DNA of 64,000 nucleotides from Deltaproteobacteria bacterium HGW-Deltaproteobacteria-19 (GCA_002841865.1 PHBD01000021.1:32562-96561), one strand, 5' to 3'; numbered from the stretch's first letter, positions 26,897 to 35,580 are shown. A program made the numbers and translations. The notes: generated from the sequence alone by a model not told the origin.

Positions 26897-28063
26897 ATGA
26901 AAACGCTGGGCAAGAAAATCAGCCGCCTGTACAGCCTCCCCGCGGTTCAGGTCTCCCTGCTCACCCTCAGTGTCGTTGTTTTGAGCGCCCTGGCGGTCCA
27001 CTACTTCGAGCACCTCCGCCAGGAGGCAAACATCACGACGGTCTGGGATGCAATCTGGTGGGCCATCGTCACGATGGGTACCGTCGGATACGGCGATAAA
27101 TACCCCGTGTCCCTCGGGGGCCGCCTGGTTGGAATCCTGGTCATCCTGTCGGGGGTGGGGCTCATGTCCCTGTTCACGGCCACGATCGCATCTCTCTTCG
27201 TGGAGCAGAAGATCAAGGAGGGAAAGGGGTTGGATACGATCAAGGAGAAGGACCATATTGTCCTGTGCGGATGGAATCAGCACACGGAGGAACTGCTGAA
27301 CGGCCTGATCCGCCAGGGCTTTTCCGGGGAAAAACCGATCGTCCTCATCAATGAACTCTCTCCCGATGAACTCGATCCCCTGCGCCTGAAGTACCACGAC
27401 CTGAAGTTCACCCGGGGCAACTTCGTCCAGGAAGAGGTTCTCATGCGGGCCAATATCTCCCGTGCTGCCGTTGCGATCCTCATGGCGGACCTGTCGGGGG
27501 GGCACCCCCGGGATCGGGTGGACGAGCGGACGACGCTGACGGCCCTCACGATCCGCTCCATCAGCCCCCAGATCCGGATCATTGCCGAGCTTCTCAACAG
27601 TGAGAACAAACCCAGCCTGAAGCGGGCTCACGTCGACGAAATCATTGTCCGGGGCGAACACATCGGGGCGCTCATGGCCAGTGCCGTCGACTCCCCGGGA
27701 CTCCCTAAAATCTTTTCGAACCTGATGGCCCTGGGAGACACGAACAAGCTCTGGCGGGTGGAGATTCCCCAGGCCTTTATCGGGAAAACGTACCGCGAGC
27801 TGTCGGATCATTTCCGGCATCATCATCACGCCATTCTCCTGGGCATCACTCGAGACAAGGCAGCTGTGCGGCTGGAAGACCTGCTTTCAGACAACACCTC
27901 CGTCATCGACACCTTCATCCGGGAGAAGATCCGCGAGTCGAAGAAGGACTTTCTCTACGAGCAGGATGAGGCAAAGTTATCCATCAACCCCGACGGCGGC
28001 TATGTGATCGCATCGAACGACCATGCCGTGGTCCTGTCCCGGAACAAGCCCCGGCGCAGTTGA
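26897..28063 (+). CDS. Two-TM potassium channel with RCK (TrkA-N) domain
   Basis: This 388-residue protein has a first helix at about 18-37, a pore helix with selectivity filter TVGYGD at 62-67, and a second helix at about 72-103 (LVGILVILSGVGLMSLFTATIASLF). A cytoplasmic RCK domain follows, with IVLCGWNQHTEELL, then a second RCK-like lobe to the C-terminus. This is the MthK layout: a K+ channel gated by ligand or Ca2+ at the RCK ring. It lies 36 nt downstream of EF-G2 and 35 nt upstream of a cNMP-binding protein gene. Confidence 0.9.
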   Translation: MKTLGKKISRLYSLPAVQVSLLTLSVVVLSALAVHYFEHLRQEANITTVWDAIWWAIVTMGTVGYGDKYPVSLGGRLVGILVILSGVGLMSLFTATIASLFVEQKIKEGKGLDTIKEKDHIVLCGWNQHTEELLNGLIRQGFSGEKPIVLINELSPDELDPLRLKYHDLKFTRGNFVQEEVLMRANISRAAVAILMADLSGGHPRDRVDERTTLTALTIRSISPQIRIIAELLNSENKPSLKRAHVDEIIVRGEHIGALMASAVDSPGLPKIFSNLMALGDTNKLWRVEIPQAFIGKTYRELSDHFRHHHHAILLGITRDKAAVRLEDLLSDNTSVIDTFIREKIRESKKDFLYEQDEAKLSINPDGGYVIASNDHAVVLSRNKPRRS

Positions 28064-28098
28064 ATCATTGACGGCGCGGAATCGAGGAAAGGCCGGCC

Positions 28099-28614
28099 AT
28101 GAACCAAGACAGCATCTCTTTCCTGCAGGAGCCGGAACTCTTCCGCGATCTGACGGCGGAACAGATCCGGGAACTCATTGACATCTCCCGGCGCGTGACG
28201 TTCCACGCCGGGGAGACCATCATGCGGGAAGGCGAAGAGGGAGATACGCTTTACATCATCCTCGACGGAACGGTAGAGGTGGTCAAGAGCCTCATTCTAC
28301 CGGGCATGGAAGAGGATGACGCGATGGACAAGAGCAAGGTCTTCACACATCTGGGCGCCCAGGATCATGCCGTGTTCGGCGAAATCGCCCTTCTGGAGAA
28401 GCAGAAACGGACCGCCACCATCACCGCCCTGACGGACTGCGTGCTGTACGAAATCCGAAAGGACGATTTCCTGCGGCTCGCCGAGGAGGATACAGCCCTG
28501 GGTTACCGCGTAGCCCTGAACCTGGCCCGGATTGTGAGCACCCGCCTGCGGAAGGCCGACGAAGACACCATCAAGCTGACAACGGCATTGAGCATCATTC
28601 TGAAACAGACCTGA
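28099..28614 (+). CDS. Stand-alone cyclic nucleotide-binding domain protein
   Basis: This 171-residue protein consists of one CNBD: RVTFHAGETIMREGEEGDTLYIILDGTVEVV, then AVFGEIALLEKQKRTATITALTDCVLYEIRKDDFL, with helices on both sides. There is no helix-turn-helix, so it is not a CRP-type repressor or activator by itself. It follows the K+ channel gene closely and could be a ligand-responsive subunit or regulator for it or for the sigma-54 activator downstream. That is inferred from position only. A perfect hairpin lies 8 nt after the stop. Confidence 0.85.
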   Translation: MNQDSISFLQEPELFRDLTAEQIRELIDISRRVTFHAGETIMREGEEGDTLYIILDGTVEVVKSLILPGMEEDDAMDKSKVFTHLGAQDHAVFGEIALLEKQKRTATITALTDCVLYEIRKDDFLRLAEEDTALGYRVALNLARIVSTRLRKADEDTIKLTTALSIILKQT

Positions 28615-28622
28615 CGTAAATC

Positions 28623-28651
28623 GCGGGGACGGATTTGAAATCCATCCCCGC
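28623..28651 (+). terminator. Hairpin after the CNBD gene
   Basis: GCGGGGAcGGATTT and AAATCCaTCCCCGC form an almost perfect 13-bp stem with a tiny loop. No U-run follows, so it may be a processing or attenuation structure rather than a simple terminator. Confidence 0.55.
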
Positions 28652-28722
28652 AAATCTGTCTCCGTTTCCGGGGGACGGGCGTTGCAAGGTACGATGAAAC
28701 GCGAGAGGGGAAAGCCCCTGCC

Positions 28723-30852
28723 ATGAAGCCCGAAGGAAAGACAGCATCGGAACGCTGGTCCAAGCCCATTCTGGATAAGGACAAGGTCCTGGCCAGCATC
28801 TTCCGCATCAGTGCGCTCCTGACAACCCCATCACGGGTCGACGAAATCCTGGAAAAAATCCTCGACGAGGTGGTCGGCACCATCGGATTCGACCGGGGGA
28901 TCATCCGTCTCTTCGATGAAACGAAGCAGTTTCTCCATGCCCAGGTTATGAAGAATTACACCCCGGAGGAACGCCGCCGGGTCTTTGCCGCTCCCCTGAA
29001 CATCCATAAGGACGACTGCATGGCTGTGAAGGTGGCCCTCTCCGGGGAGCTACTGGCCATCGAGGACGTCTCCACGGATGACCGTGTCACGGAACTGGAC
29101 CGCTACCTGACAAAGATCATGGATGAGGGCTCCATCTTCATAGCTCCCCTGAAGATCGACCAGGAAGTGATCGGGATTCTTGCCGGGTTCAGCCGAGAGC
29201 ATGTCACTTTTTTTGCAGAGGAGATCCGCCTGTTTCTCACGTACGCAAGCCAGATCAGCATTATCATCCACGCCACACGGCTTCTGGAGACCAACGCCGA
29301 GAAGATCCGCCAGCTTCTTGTCCTGGAACAGGCCGTTTCGGAGATGAACGAGAGCTACACGCTGGATCATCGGATCATGGACATCATGATCCTCAGCGGT
29401 CTCCGAATCGCCGCGGCGGAGAAGGTCCTCGTCTATTTCCTGGATGTGGTAAAGGAACGCTGTCTGATCAGTGACGGCGAGACCGTCTTTATTCACGATC
29501 AGGCGACTTGTAACGAAAAGATCGGCAACGGGATGATCCGGCAGGCCCTGGACGCCAACTCGATCCTGGTGTCCACCGACCAGGACAGGCGGGAGGGGAA
29601 ACCCCTCTATGATGACTGTCCCTCAGAGATCGCCATTCCTTTCAACATCCGGGACAAGTTCCGCGGCGCCCTCTATCTGGCGAAAAAAACGGGAGGATTC
29701 TCGCCGGATCAGAAGAACCTCCTGGACATCCTCGTGAAGAACGCCACCACAACCTACGACAACGCCATCATGCACTCCATTCTCTCCCTGGAGGCGAAAA
29801 CCCTCAAGTCGGAGGTTGAGAAGCTTCGCGAAAACCAGGAGATTTTGCTCGGGTACCATAACATTCTCGGCAAGTCGGAGCAGATGATCGACATCTTTCA
29901 CATGATCGAGGACATTGCAGGACACGACACGAACATCCTCGTTCAAGGTGAGAGCGGCACAGGAAAAGAACTCATCGCGCGGGCGATCCACCGGCAGAGC
30001 AACCGCAAGGGCAAGCCCTTTGTCGATGTCAATTGCGCCGCCATTCCCGGCACCCTCCTGGAAAGCGAGCTCTTCGGCTACGAAGCGGGGGCCTTCACGG
30101 ATGCCAAGAAACGGAAATTGGGTCTCCTCGAATCGGCCCAGGGCGGAACGATGCTCCTGGACGAAATCGGCGATATGAGTTTCCCCCTGCAGGCGAAATT
30201 TTTGCGCATGCTGGAAGACAGGCACATCCGTCGTCTGGGTGGCACGCAGAATATTCCCATCGACGTCCGCTTCGTATTTTCCACCAACAGGGACCTCAAT
30301 AAGATGGTGGCAGACGGCCAGTTCCGGGAGGATCTCTTTTACCGGATCAGCGTCGTCCCGATTGCACTTCCCCCTCTTCGTGAGCGGAGGGCGGACATCC
30401 TGCTTCTGGCCAGCTACTACGTGGACGAGTTCAATCGGAAATTTCGCAAGAATGTCCGAGGTTTCACCAAGGAGGCCCAGGAGGTTCTCCTGAACTATCC
30501 ATGGCCCGGCAATGTCCGGGAACTGCGAAACGTCATCGAGCGGGTTATGATCCTGCAGAATATCGGACCGTTTATCACGGTGGCCAACCTGCCTATGGAA
30601 ATGAAAGCCGCGTCACCTGGAGGAATGCAAAAGAGCTCCCTGGACAATTTCTCCTCTCAACTTGCCCTGGGCGGGATCAATTACGACGAGTTTGTGGAAA
30701 AGGTCGCCCATGACGTCAAAGAGAAAATCATTGCCCAGGCCCTTGAGCAAAGCGCTGGGAACAAAGCCAAGGCAGCAAAATTAATTGGAATATCAAGATA
30801 TAAATTCATCCGGGAAGAAAAAAAGCTTCTCGGTCAGAACAAGGCATCATGA
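28723..30852 (+). CDS. GAF-domain sigma-54 activator, FhlA-like
   Basis: This 709-residue protein has two GAF-like sensory regions, at about 25-185 and 195-350. A coiled linker (LKSEVEKLRENQEIL) leads into an AAA+ domain with Walker A QGESGTGKE at about 408-416 and a C-terminal Fis-type helix-turn-helix (AGNKAKAAKLIGISRYKFIREEKKL). The sigma-54 contact loop reads GAFTDA (456-461) instead of GAFTGA. The layout is that of FhlA/NorR-type enhancer-binding proteins controlled by ligand binding rather than phosphorylation. It follows the K+ channel and CNBD genes. Confidence 0.92.
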   Translation: MKPEGKTASERWSKPILDKDKVLASIFRISALLTTPSRVDEILEKILDEVVGTIGFDRGIIRLFDETKQFLHAQVMKNYTPEERRRVFAAPLNIHKDDCMAVKVALSGELLAIEDVSTDDRVTELDRYLTKIMDEGSIFIAPLKIDQEVIGILAGFSREHVTFFAEEIRLFLTYASQISIIIHATRLLETNAEKIRQLLVLEQAVSEMNESYTLDHRIMDIMILSGLRIAAAEKVLVYFLDVVKERCLISDGETVFIHDQATCNEKIGNGMIRQALDANSILVSTDQDRREGKPLYDDCPSEIAIPFNIRDKFRGALYLAKKTGGFSPDQKNLLDILVKNATTTYDNAIMHSILSLEAKTLKSEVEKLRENQEILLGYHNILGKSEQMIDIFHMIEDIAGHDTNILVQGESGTGKELIARAIHRQSNRKGKPFVDVNCAAIPGTLLESELFGYEAGAFTDAKKRKLGLLESAQGGTMLLDEIGDMSFPLQAKFLRMLEDRHIRRLGGTQNIPIDVRFVFSTNRDLNKMVADGQFREDLFYRISVVPIALPPLRERRADILLLASYYVDEFNRKFRKNVRGFTKEAQEVLLNYPWPGNVRELRNVIERVMILQNIGPFITVANLPMEMKAASPGGMQKSSLDNFSSQLALGGINYDEFVEKVAHDVKEKIIAQALEQSAGNKAKAAKLIGISRYKFIREEKKLLGQNKAS

Positions 30853-31432
30853 TCGTGCGTATATCGCACTACCGTTCACTATTCGCACGCACATAGTTTC
30901 ATTTTATATTTCAATGTCTTAGGTTAAAATAATACTTATCGTGTGCATCAATCGCACGGTTCGAGTTTCCAATCCTGACATTCCTGCCTTTTCCTATACC
31001 ATTACGATTCTTGTACGCATCCCTACTTACAGATATTAAACTATATTATTCAATATGTTATGCATCTCTCATATTTTTCCACCCAATCGTTTCGCTTCTG
31101 GCATCGGACTTGCGTAACATAAAGACAAACAAACCCGAGAACCACTGGGAGATAAAAGAAAACAAGAATCTGGCAACAAATGCGAAAGAGTTCAACGGAC
31201 AAAGGAAAGCGCAAGAGTTCGAACATCGATTCGGTTTCTTCGGTCATTCAGAGTAACGGTCAAGGGTTAACAGAAGAAGAGTTTTTCCTGTCTGCAGAAG
31301 GCGGGAGCGCCAGCGGGAAAAAAGACGAACAGAGCGAAGAAAAGAAAGGAGTTGTTCCGAAAGAGCAGAGTATCCGTTTTTTTCTTCCAGAGGTGTTTTG
31401 ACGCAAATGCCAAGTGTGATGATTGTTTTTAA
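30853..31432. other. AT-richer intergenic region, no supported gene
   Basis: This 580-nt stretch is clearly richer in A+T than its surroundings. Three copies of TCGCAC lie at 30864-30869, 30883-30888 and 30952-30957, the first within the inverted repeat GTGCGTATATCGCAC. Open frames of 81 and 73 codons (31011 and 31180) lack ribosome sites and recognisable composition. A TTGACG at 31398 with a poor -10 might drive the RNA that follows. The base composition suggests either regulatory DNA or an old insertion. Confidence 0.45.
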
Positions 31433-31575
31433 TCGGTGGGTGGTTTCTGTTCCCTCCTTTCCACCCACCGACCCCCTAGAGTGAATCTGGGAGGCGTAAG
31501 TTACCGGGTGCCTTCCAGTTTTATACAGGGTGGATGGTTTTCAGGTTCCCTCCTTTTCCATCCACCCTTTTTTTT
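31433..31575 (+). ncRNA. Candidate small RNA with two anti-Shine-Dalgarno hairpin loops
   Basis: Two hairpins with related sequence lie 94 nt apart. Hairpin 1 (31433-31471) has a perfect 11-bp stem TCGGTGGGTGG / CCACCCACCGA and a 17-nt loop. Hairpin 2 (31527-31568) has a perfect 11-bp stem AGGGTGGATGG / CCATCCACCCT and a 20-nt loop. Both loops contain the identical 12-mer GTTCCCTCCTTT, complementary to a strong ribosome-binding site (AAAGGAGG). Hairpin 2 is followed by eight Ts, which sets the orientation to rightward and the 3' end near 31575. No start codon is associated. Known C-rich regulatory RNAs (for example the CcsR/cuckoo group with CCUCCUCCC loops) use the same idea. Transcription is not proven. 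Confidence 0.5.
31527..31575 (+). terminator. Intrinsic terminator (hairpin 2 of the candidate RNA)
   Basis: An 11-bp perfect stem with a large 20-nt loop is followed by TTTTTTTT and then ATCTTTTTT. It is oriented rightward although the flanking cydB gene runs leftward, so it must end a transcript from the gap. Confidence 0.75.
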
Positions 31576-31610
31576 ATCTTTTTTCCGACCCACCCGAGTC
31601 ACTCCAGAGA

Positions 31611-32639
31611 TCAGTATCCATCTTCATCTTTCGCCAACTCCGAGGCATTCACCTTGTGCCGGAACACCCGATAGACCCAGATCTGGTATGCAATCACCAT
31701 CGGAACGAACACCATGACCACAACCGTCATGATCTTCAGCGTATAGGGACTGGACGAGGCATTGAAGAGAGTGGCGCTGTAAGCAGGATCGAGCCGGGAA
31801 GGGATAAGGTTGGGGAACAGTCCGGCGATGCCGGTGGACACTGTCATGAGAACCGCGGCACAGGAAGCAAGAAACGCCCAGAGGAACCTGCCCCTGCCCA
31901 GGAAGAAGCGGATTGCCGCCAGGGCCGCCAGCGCCGCCAGGGGAAATCCGAGGAGAATCGGAAAAACGACGAAATTGCGATCGAGCCCAGTGGCCGAAGC
32001 GGTATAAAGCAGAAAAAGGAAAAGGAAGACCGTCAGGGCCGCCCAGGCTTTCCCCGCAAACTCCGCTGCCCGGACGGCCAGCTTGCCGTCGGTTTTCCAG
32101 GCGAGCCAGAGAGCCCCATGAACGGCAAAGAGCAGCAGGAACAAAATTCCCGTCAAGAGCCCATAAAGGTTAAGAAGTCCCACCAATCCACCCCTGTACC
32201 CGTTGGCATCGATGGGAAGGCCGACAAACAGGTTTCCGAAGGTAACTCCGAACAGAAACGCAATCAGCGTGCTGCTGATGGAGATTGCCGTGTCCCAGCG
32301 TTGCTTCCAGGATTCCGTCGTCCCCTTCCCCCGGAATTCAAATCCCACTCCGCGGACGATAAGGGCAAACAGAACCAGCAGGAGCGGCGTATAAAGAGTG
32401 CTGAACAGGAGGGCGTAGACTCCGGGGAAGGCGGCAAATGTGGCGCCACCCGCCGTCACGAGCCATACCTCGTTTCCATCCCAGACGGGACCGACCGTGT
32501 GGAGCATCACCCGCCGCTCGTCATCGTCCCCACCCAGGACCGGGAGCAGGATCCCCACTCCCAGGTCGAAACCATCGGTCATAAAATAGACGGCCCACAG
32601 CAGGCCCCACAAAACGAACCAGATCACCTGATATTCCAT
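31611..32639 (-). CDS. cydB: Cytochrome bd quinol oxidase subunit II
   Basis: This 342-residue membrane protein has about nine hydrophobic helices. CydB signatures include WFVLWGLLWAVYFMTDGFDLGVGILLP at the start and NEVWLVTAGGATFAAFPGVYA. Subunit II stabilises the haem b595/d site of the oxygen-reducing oxidase made with CydA. It begins 1 nt after the cydA stop. In a presumed strict anaerobe the oxidase most likely scavenges O2 and protects oxygen-sensitive enzymes. Confidence 0.96.
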   Translation of the reverse strand: MEYQVIWFVLWGLLWAVYFMTDGFDLGVGILLPVLGGDDDERRVMLHTVGPVWDGNEVWLVTAGGATFAAFPGVYALLFSTLYTPLLLVLFALIVRGVGFEFRGKGTTESWKQRWDTAISISSTLIAFLFGVTFGNLFVGLPIDANGYRGGLVGLLNLYGLLTGILFLLLFAVHGALWLAWKTDGKLAVRAAEFAGKAWAALTVFLFLFLLYTASATGLDRNFVVFPILLGFPLAALAALAAIRFFLGRGRFLWAFLASCAAVLMTVSTGIAGLFPNLIPSRLDPAYSATLFNASSSPYTLKIMTVVVMVFVPMVIAYQIWVYRVFRHKVNASELAKDEDGY

Positions 32640-32640
32640 A

Positions 32641-33984
32641 TCATGCCCCCTCCGGGCCGATTGTCTTCACCGGGACGGGCTCCGGCCCCTTCCGGGCGAA
32701 CTTCGCCAGCAGGTAAATGTCCAGGAGCCCGAGGAACCCGTAGAAGAGTGTGAATCCGGCCAGGGACAGGATCACCTGCTCCGTCGAGACGTTGCGGGAG
32801 ACGCCCTCGGCTGTCCTGTAAACACCATAGACAAGCCAGGGCTGGCGGCCCACCTCCGCCACCGTCCAGCCGAGTTGGGCGGCGATATAGGGCAGCGGGA
32901 TGGCGTAAAACAGGATTTTCAGGAACCACTGGTATTCATCGAGCCTTCCCTTCCGAACGAGAAATACCGCGATGGCCGACAGGAGTACAAAGAGCCCCCC
33001 GAGGGCAACCATCGTCCGGAAACTGACGAAAACCTCCATGACGGGCGGCCGGTTCTCTTTCGGGAACTCTTTGAGTCCTTTCACCTCCGCCTTGAAATCG
33101 CCAAAGGAGAGGAAGCTGACGACGCCGGGAATGGGGATCGCCTCCACGGCGTTCCGTTCGTTCTTTGCGTCGGGAACGAGGAGCACGTAGAACGGCACTG
33201 TCTTCCCGGTTTCCCAGTGGGATTCCATGGCGGCCAGCTTCGTGGGTTGGGCCTTCGCGACGTCTTTGGCTGCAAAATCACCCGCCGCGATGAGGAGCAT
33301 TGAGCTGACGAGACCGAAGACGGCAGCCATACGGAACGAGGCCGTGAAGAGGGGTTGCTCGTTTTTCCGGAGCAGGTGCCAGGCCGAGATTCCCAGGACG
33401 AAGAAGGCGGCCACGACGTATCCCGACAGGGTGGTGTGGAAGAACTTCCACCAGGCATAACTGTTGGTTACCAGTGCCCAGAAATCGACCATCTCCGCCC
33501 GGCCGTTCCGGATCACGTACCCCACCGGGTGCTGCATCCAGCCATTGGCCAGGAGGATCCAGAGGGCCGAGAGATTTGTGGCGAAGGCGACCATCCACAT
33601 GGCAAAGGCGTGCGTGCGTTTCGACACCCGGTTCCATCCGAAGATCCAGAGCCCGATGAAGGTGGATTCAAGGAAGAAGGCCACCGTTGCCTCGATGGCC
33701 AGCGGAACACCGAAAATATCGCCGACAAAGCGGGAGTATTCCGCCCAGTTCATGCCGAACTGGAACTCCATTGTGAGTCCCGTGACGACACCGAGAATGA
33801 AATTGATGAGGAACAGCTTGCCCCAGAAGCGAGTCATCCTGAGGTACATCGGGTTCCCCGTGGCGACCCAGCGGCTCTCCATAAATGCCACCAGGATGGA
33901 CAGTCCCAGGGTCAGGGGGACGAAAAGGAAGTGAAAACCGGCCGTGGCGGCGAACTGCAGGCGGCTCAGCGCAAGAACATCCAT
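32641..33984 (-). CDS. cydA: Cytochrome bd quinol oxidase subunit I
   Basis: This 447-residue membrane protein has the CydA N-terminus LSRLQFAATAGFHFLFVPLTLGLS, which carries a haem-ligand His. GWTVAEVGRQPWLVYGVYRTAEGVS follows near residues 385-410. The length and a modest periplasmic Q-loop suggest the short-loop subfamily. It oxidises quinol and reduces O2 to water without proton pumping. It is first gene of cydAB, with a good promoter 36-65 nt upstream. Confidence 0.96.
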   Translation of the reverse strand: MDVLALSRLQFAATAGFHFLFVPLTLGLSILVAFMESRWVATGNPMYLRMTRFWGKLFLINFILGVVTGLTMEFQFGMNWAEYSRFVGDIFGVPLAIEATVAFFLESTFIGLWIFGWNRVSKRTHAFAMWMVAFATNLSALWILLANGWMQHPVGYVIRNGRAEMVDFWALVTNSYAWWKFFHTTLSGYVVAAFFVLGISAWHLLRKNEQPLFTASFRMAAVFGLVSSMLLIAAGDFAAKDVAKAQPTKLAAMESHWETGKTVPFYVLLVPDAKNERNAVEAIPIPGVVSFLSFGDFKAEVKGLKEFPKENRPPVMEVFVSFRTMVALGGLFVLLSAIAVFLVRKGRLDEYQWFLKILFYAIPLPYIAAQLGWTVAEVGRQPWLVYGVYRTAEGVSRNVSTEQVILSLAGFTLFYGFLGLLDIYLLAKFARKGPEPVPVKTIGPEGA

Positions 33985-34020
33985 AGGATCCGACCTCCTC
34001 GGGGAGCGAAAAGCGACGCA

Positions 34021-34049
34021 ATGATAAACGGACAGGCCCGATTTTGCAA
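34021..34049 (-). promoter_or_regulatory. Probable sigma-70 promoter of cydAB
   Basis: Leftward it reads TTGCAA, a 17-nt spacer, TATCAT (five of six -10 positions). It ends 36 nt before the cydA start codon. Confidence 0.55.
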
Positions 34050-34150
34050 GCCTGCCGGTAGCAGCGGAGGCCTGCTAAGGACCGTGGGGTACGGAGAGAC
34101 CGCCGCGGGGTAACTCCGACAAGGCACAAGGACCTCCCATGCTGCTTTCC

Positions 34151-34180
34151 TTGACACACTCCCATTTTATCCCGTATGGA
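34151..34180 (+). promoter_or_regulatory. Probable promoter of the CYTH gene
   Basis: A consensus TTGACA, an 18-nt spacer and TATGGA lie about 60 nt before the CYTH start codon. Confidence 0.45.
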
Positions 34181-34240
34181 GCAGTCATGCTGATCCGGAG
34201 CGCATGTCTCCGGGGAACCGTGAAATGAAAGAGATCCCTC

Positions 34241-34687
34241 ATGGCACGCGAAATCGAGCGCAAATTCCTTGTCTTCAGCGATTCATGGCGGTCGGAAGAC
34301 AACGGCGTCCTGTACCGCCAGGGATATCTCCGGTCGGATGAGAACTGCGTTGTCCGCATCCGGATTTGCGGTGAAAAGGCGTTCCTGGCCGTCAAATCCC
34401 TCCTCTCGGGGATTACCCGCCTTGAGTTCGAGTATCCCATCCCGCACGCCGACGCCGAAGAGATGCTGGAACGGCTCTGCCCCCGGCCCTGGATTGAAAA
34501 ACGCCGGCGGCGGGTCGGTCACGGCGGCCTCACTTGGGAGATCGACGAATTCATGGGAGACAATGAAGGGTTGATCCTGGCGGAGGTGGAACTGGAGAGG
34601 GAAGATCAGCCGGTATCAATGCCTCCCTGGGTGGGAATGAGAAATTTCTACGGATCCACGTTATTTCAATGTGAACCTGGCTCTTAA
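34241..34687 (+). CDS. CYTH domain protein (triphosphate tunnel metalloenzyme)
   Basis: This 148-residue protein starts MAREIERKFLV, containing the ExExK signature. Basic and acidic strands of the tunnel follow (RQGYLRSDENCVVRIRI, AFLAVKSLLSGITRLEFEYPI, LTWEIDEFMGDNEGLILAEVELE). Family members hydrolyse tripolyphosphate or organic triphosphates, or cyclise ATP. Short stand-alone bacterial forms are usually tripolyphosphatases or inorganic triphosphatases. The exact reaction is not determined by sequence. Confidence 0.92.
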   Translation: MAREIERKFLVFSDSWRSEDNGVLYRQGYLRSDENCVVRIRICGEKAFLAVKSLLSGITRLEFEYPIPHADAEEMLERLCPRPWIEKRRRRVGHGGLTWEIDEFMGDNEGLILAEVELEREDQPVSMPPWVGMRNFYGSTLFQCEPGS

Positions 34688-34776
34688 ACCTTACCGGTTG
34701 TGGAAGACGGCCGGCGATCCCGGCTGCAAGGAAGGAACGCCGGCGGAAGAATCATCGGAGACGCAAGGAGGAGACC

Positions 34777-35580
34777 GTGCCGTACATCCGCGTGAATGAC
34801 CTGAATCTCTATTTCGAGGCGTCCGGAGCGGGCGATCCTCTGGTGTTTCTCCACGGACTGGGATCGAGCACCCGTGACTGGGAACTGCAGGCGGCGTTTT
34901 TTTCCAGCTGCTTTCAGGTTATAACCTTCGACAACCGGGGGCACGGACAGACCGACAAGCCGCGGGGTCCCTACAGCGTGCCCCAGTTCGCCGCGGATGC
35001 GGCGGCATTTCTGAAGGCCGTCGGGACTGTGCCGGCACATATCGTGGGGTTGTCCATGGGGGGAATGACGGCGTTCCAACTCGCCGTCGCCGAGCCGACC
35101 CTGGTGAAAAGTCTGACCATCGTCAACAGCGGGCCCGCGCTTGTCCTAACCAACTCCCGGGACCGCCGGGCGTTCTTTCTCCGCCGCCTTGTCGTTCGCT
35201 TCTTGGGGATGAAAAAGATGGGAGCCATCCTGGCGGATATGCTGCTTCCGGAACCGCACCAGAAAGACCTGCACAACACCCTGATCACCCGGTGGGCGGA
35301 AAACAACCGAAGGGCCTACCTGGCCTCCATGAAGGCCATCACAGGCTGGAGCGTGGCCGACCGTATCGGGGAAATCCGCTGCCCCGTCCTGATCGTCACA
35401 GCGGATCAGGATTACACACCTGTTTCCCTCAAAGAGTCTTACGCCCGACAGATACCCGGGGCGGAAATCGCGGTGATCCGGCAGTCGCGCCACCTCACCC
35501 CGATCGACCAGCCGGACGCCTTCAACGAAGTCCTCCTGGGATTCCTCTCGAGCCATTCCGGTGGTCCCCGCATCGCATGA
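34777..35580 (+). CDS. Alpha/beta hydrolase
   Basis: This 267-residue protein starts at GTG behind GGAGGAGA. The fold and triad are visible: oxyanion region LVFLHGLGSS, FDNRGHGQTD, nucleophile elbow GLSMGGM, the acid in VTADQDYTP and the His in SRHLTPIDQP. Such enzymes act as esterases, lipases, lactonases or thioesterases. The RGHGQTDKP and SMGG blocks resemble 3-oxoadipate enol-lactonase-like proteins, but no pathway neighbour supports that. Confidence 0.88.
   Translation: MPYIRVNDLNLYFEASGAGDPLVFLHGLGSSTRDWELQAAFFSSCFQVITFDNRGHGQTDKPRGPYSVPQFAADAAAFLKAVGTVPAHIVGLSMGGMTAFQLAVAEPTLVKSLTIVNSGPALVLTNSRDRRAFFLRRLVVRFLGMKKMGAILADMLLPEPHQKDLHNTLITRWAENNRRAYLASMKAITGWSVADRIGEIRCPVLIVTADQDYTPVSLKESYARQIPGAEIAVIRQSRHLTPIDQPDAFNEVLLGFLSSHSGGPRIA

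Noticed and set aside
25568..27829. 753-codon leftward frame opposite EF-G2 and the K+ channel
   Set aside because: It is an antisense shadow spanning two genuine genes; its composition is rich in Arg, Asp, Gly and His without domains.
31011..31401. Two short rightward frames (81 and 73 codons) in the AT-richer gap
   Set aside because: They overlap each other, lack ribosome sites and have no recognisable fold; composition is that of non-coding DNA.
31430..31600. Hairpins as ordinary terminators of cydB
   Set aside because: The T-run follows the hairpin on the + strand, opposite to cydB, so they cannot be its standard terminator.
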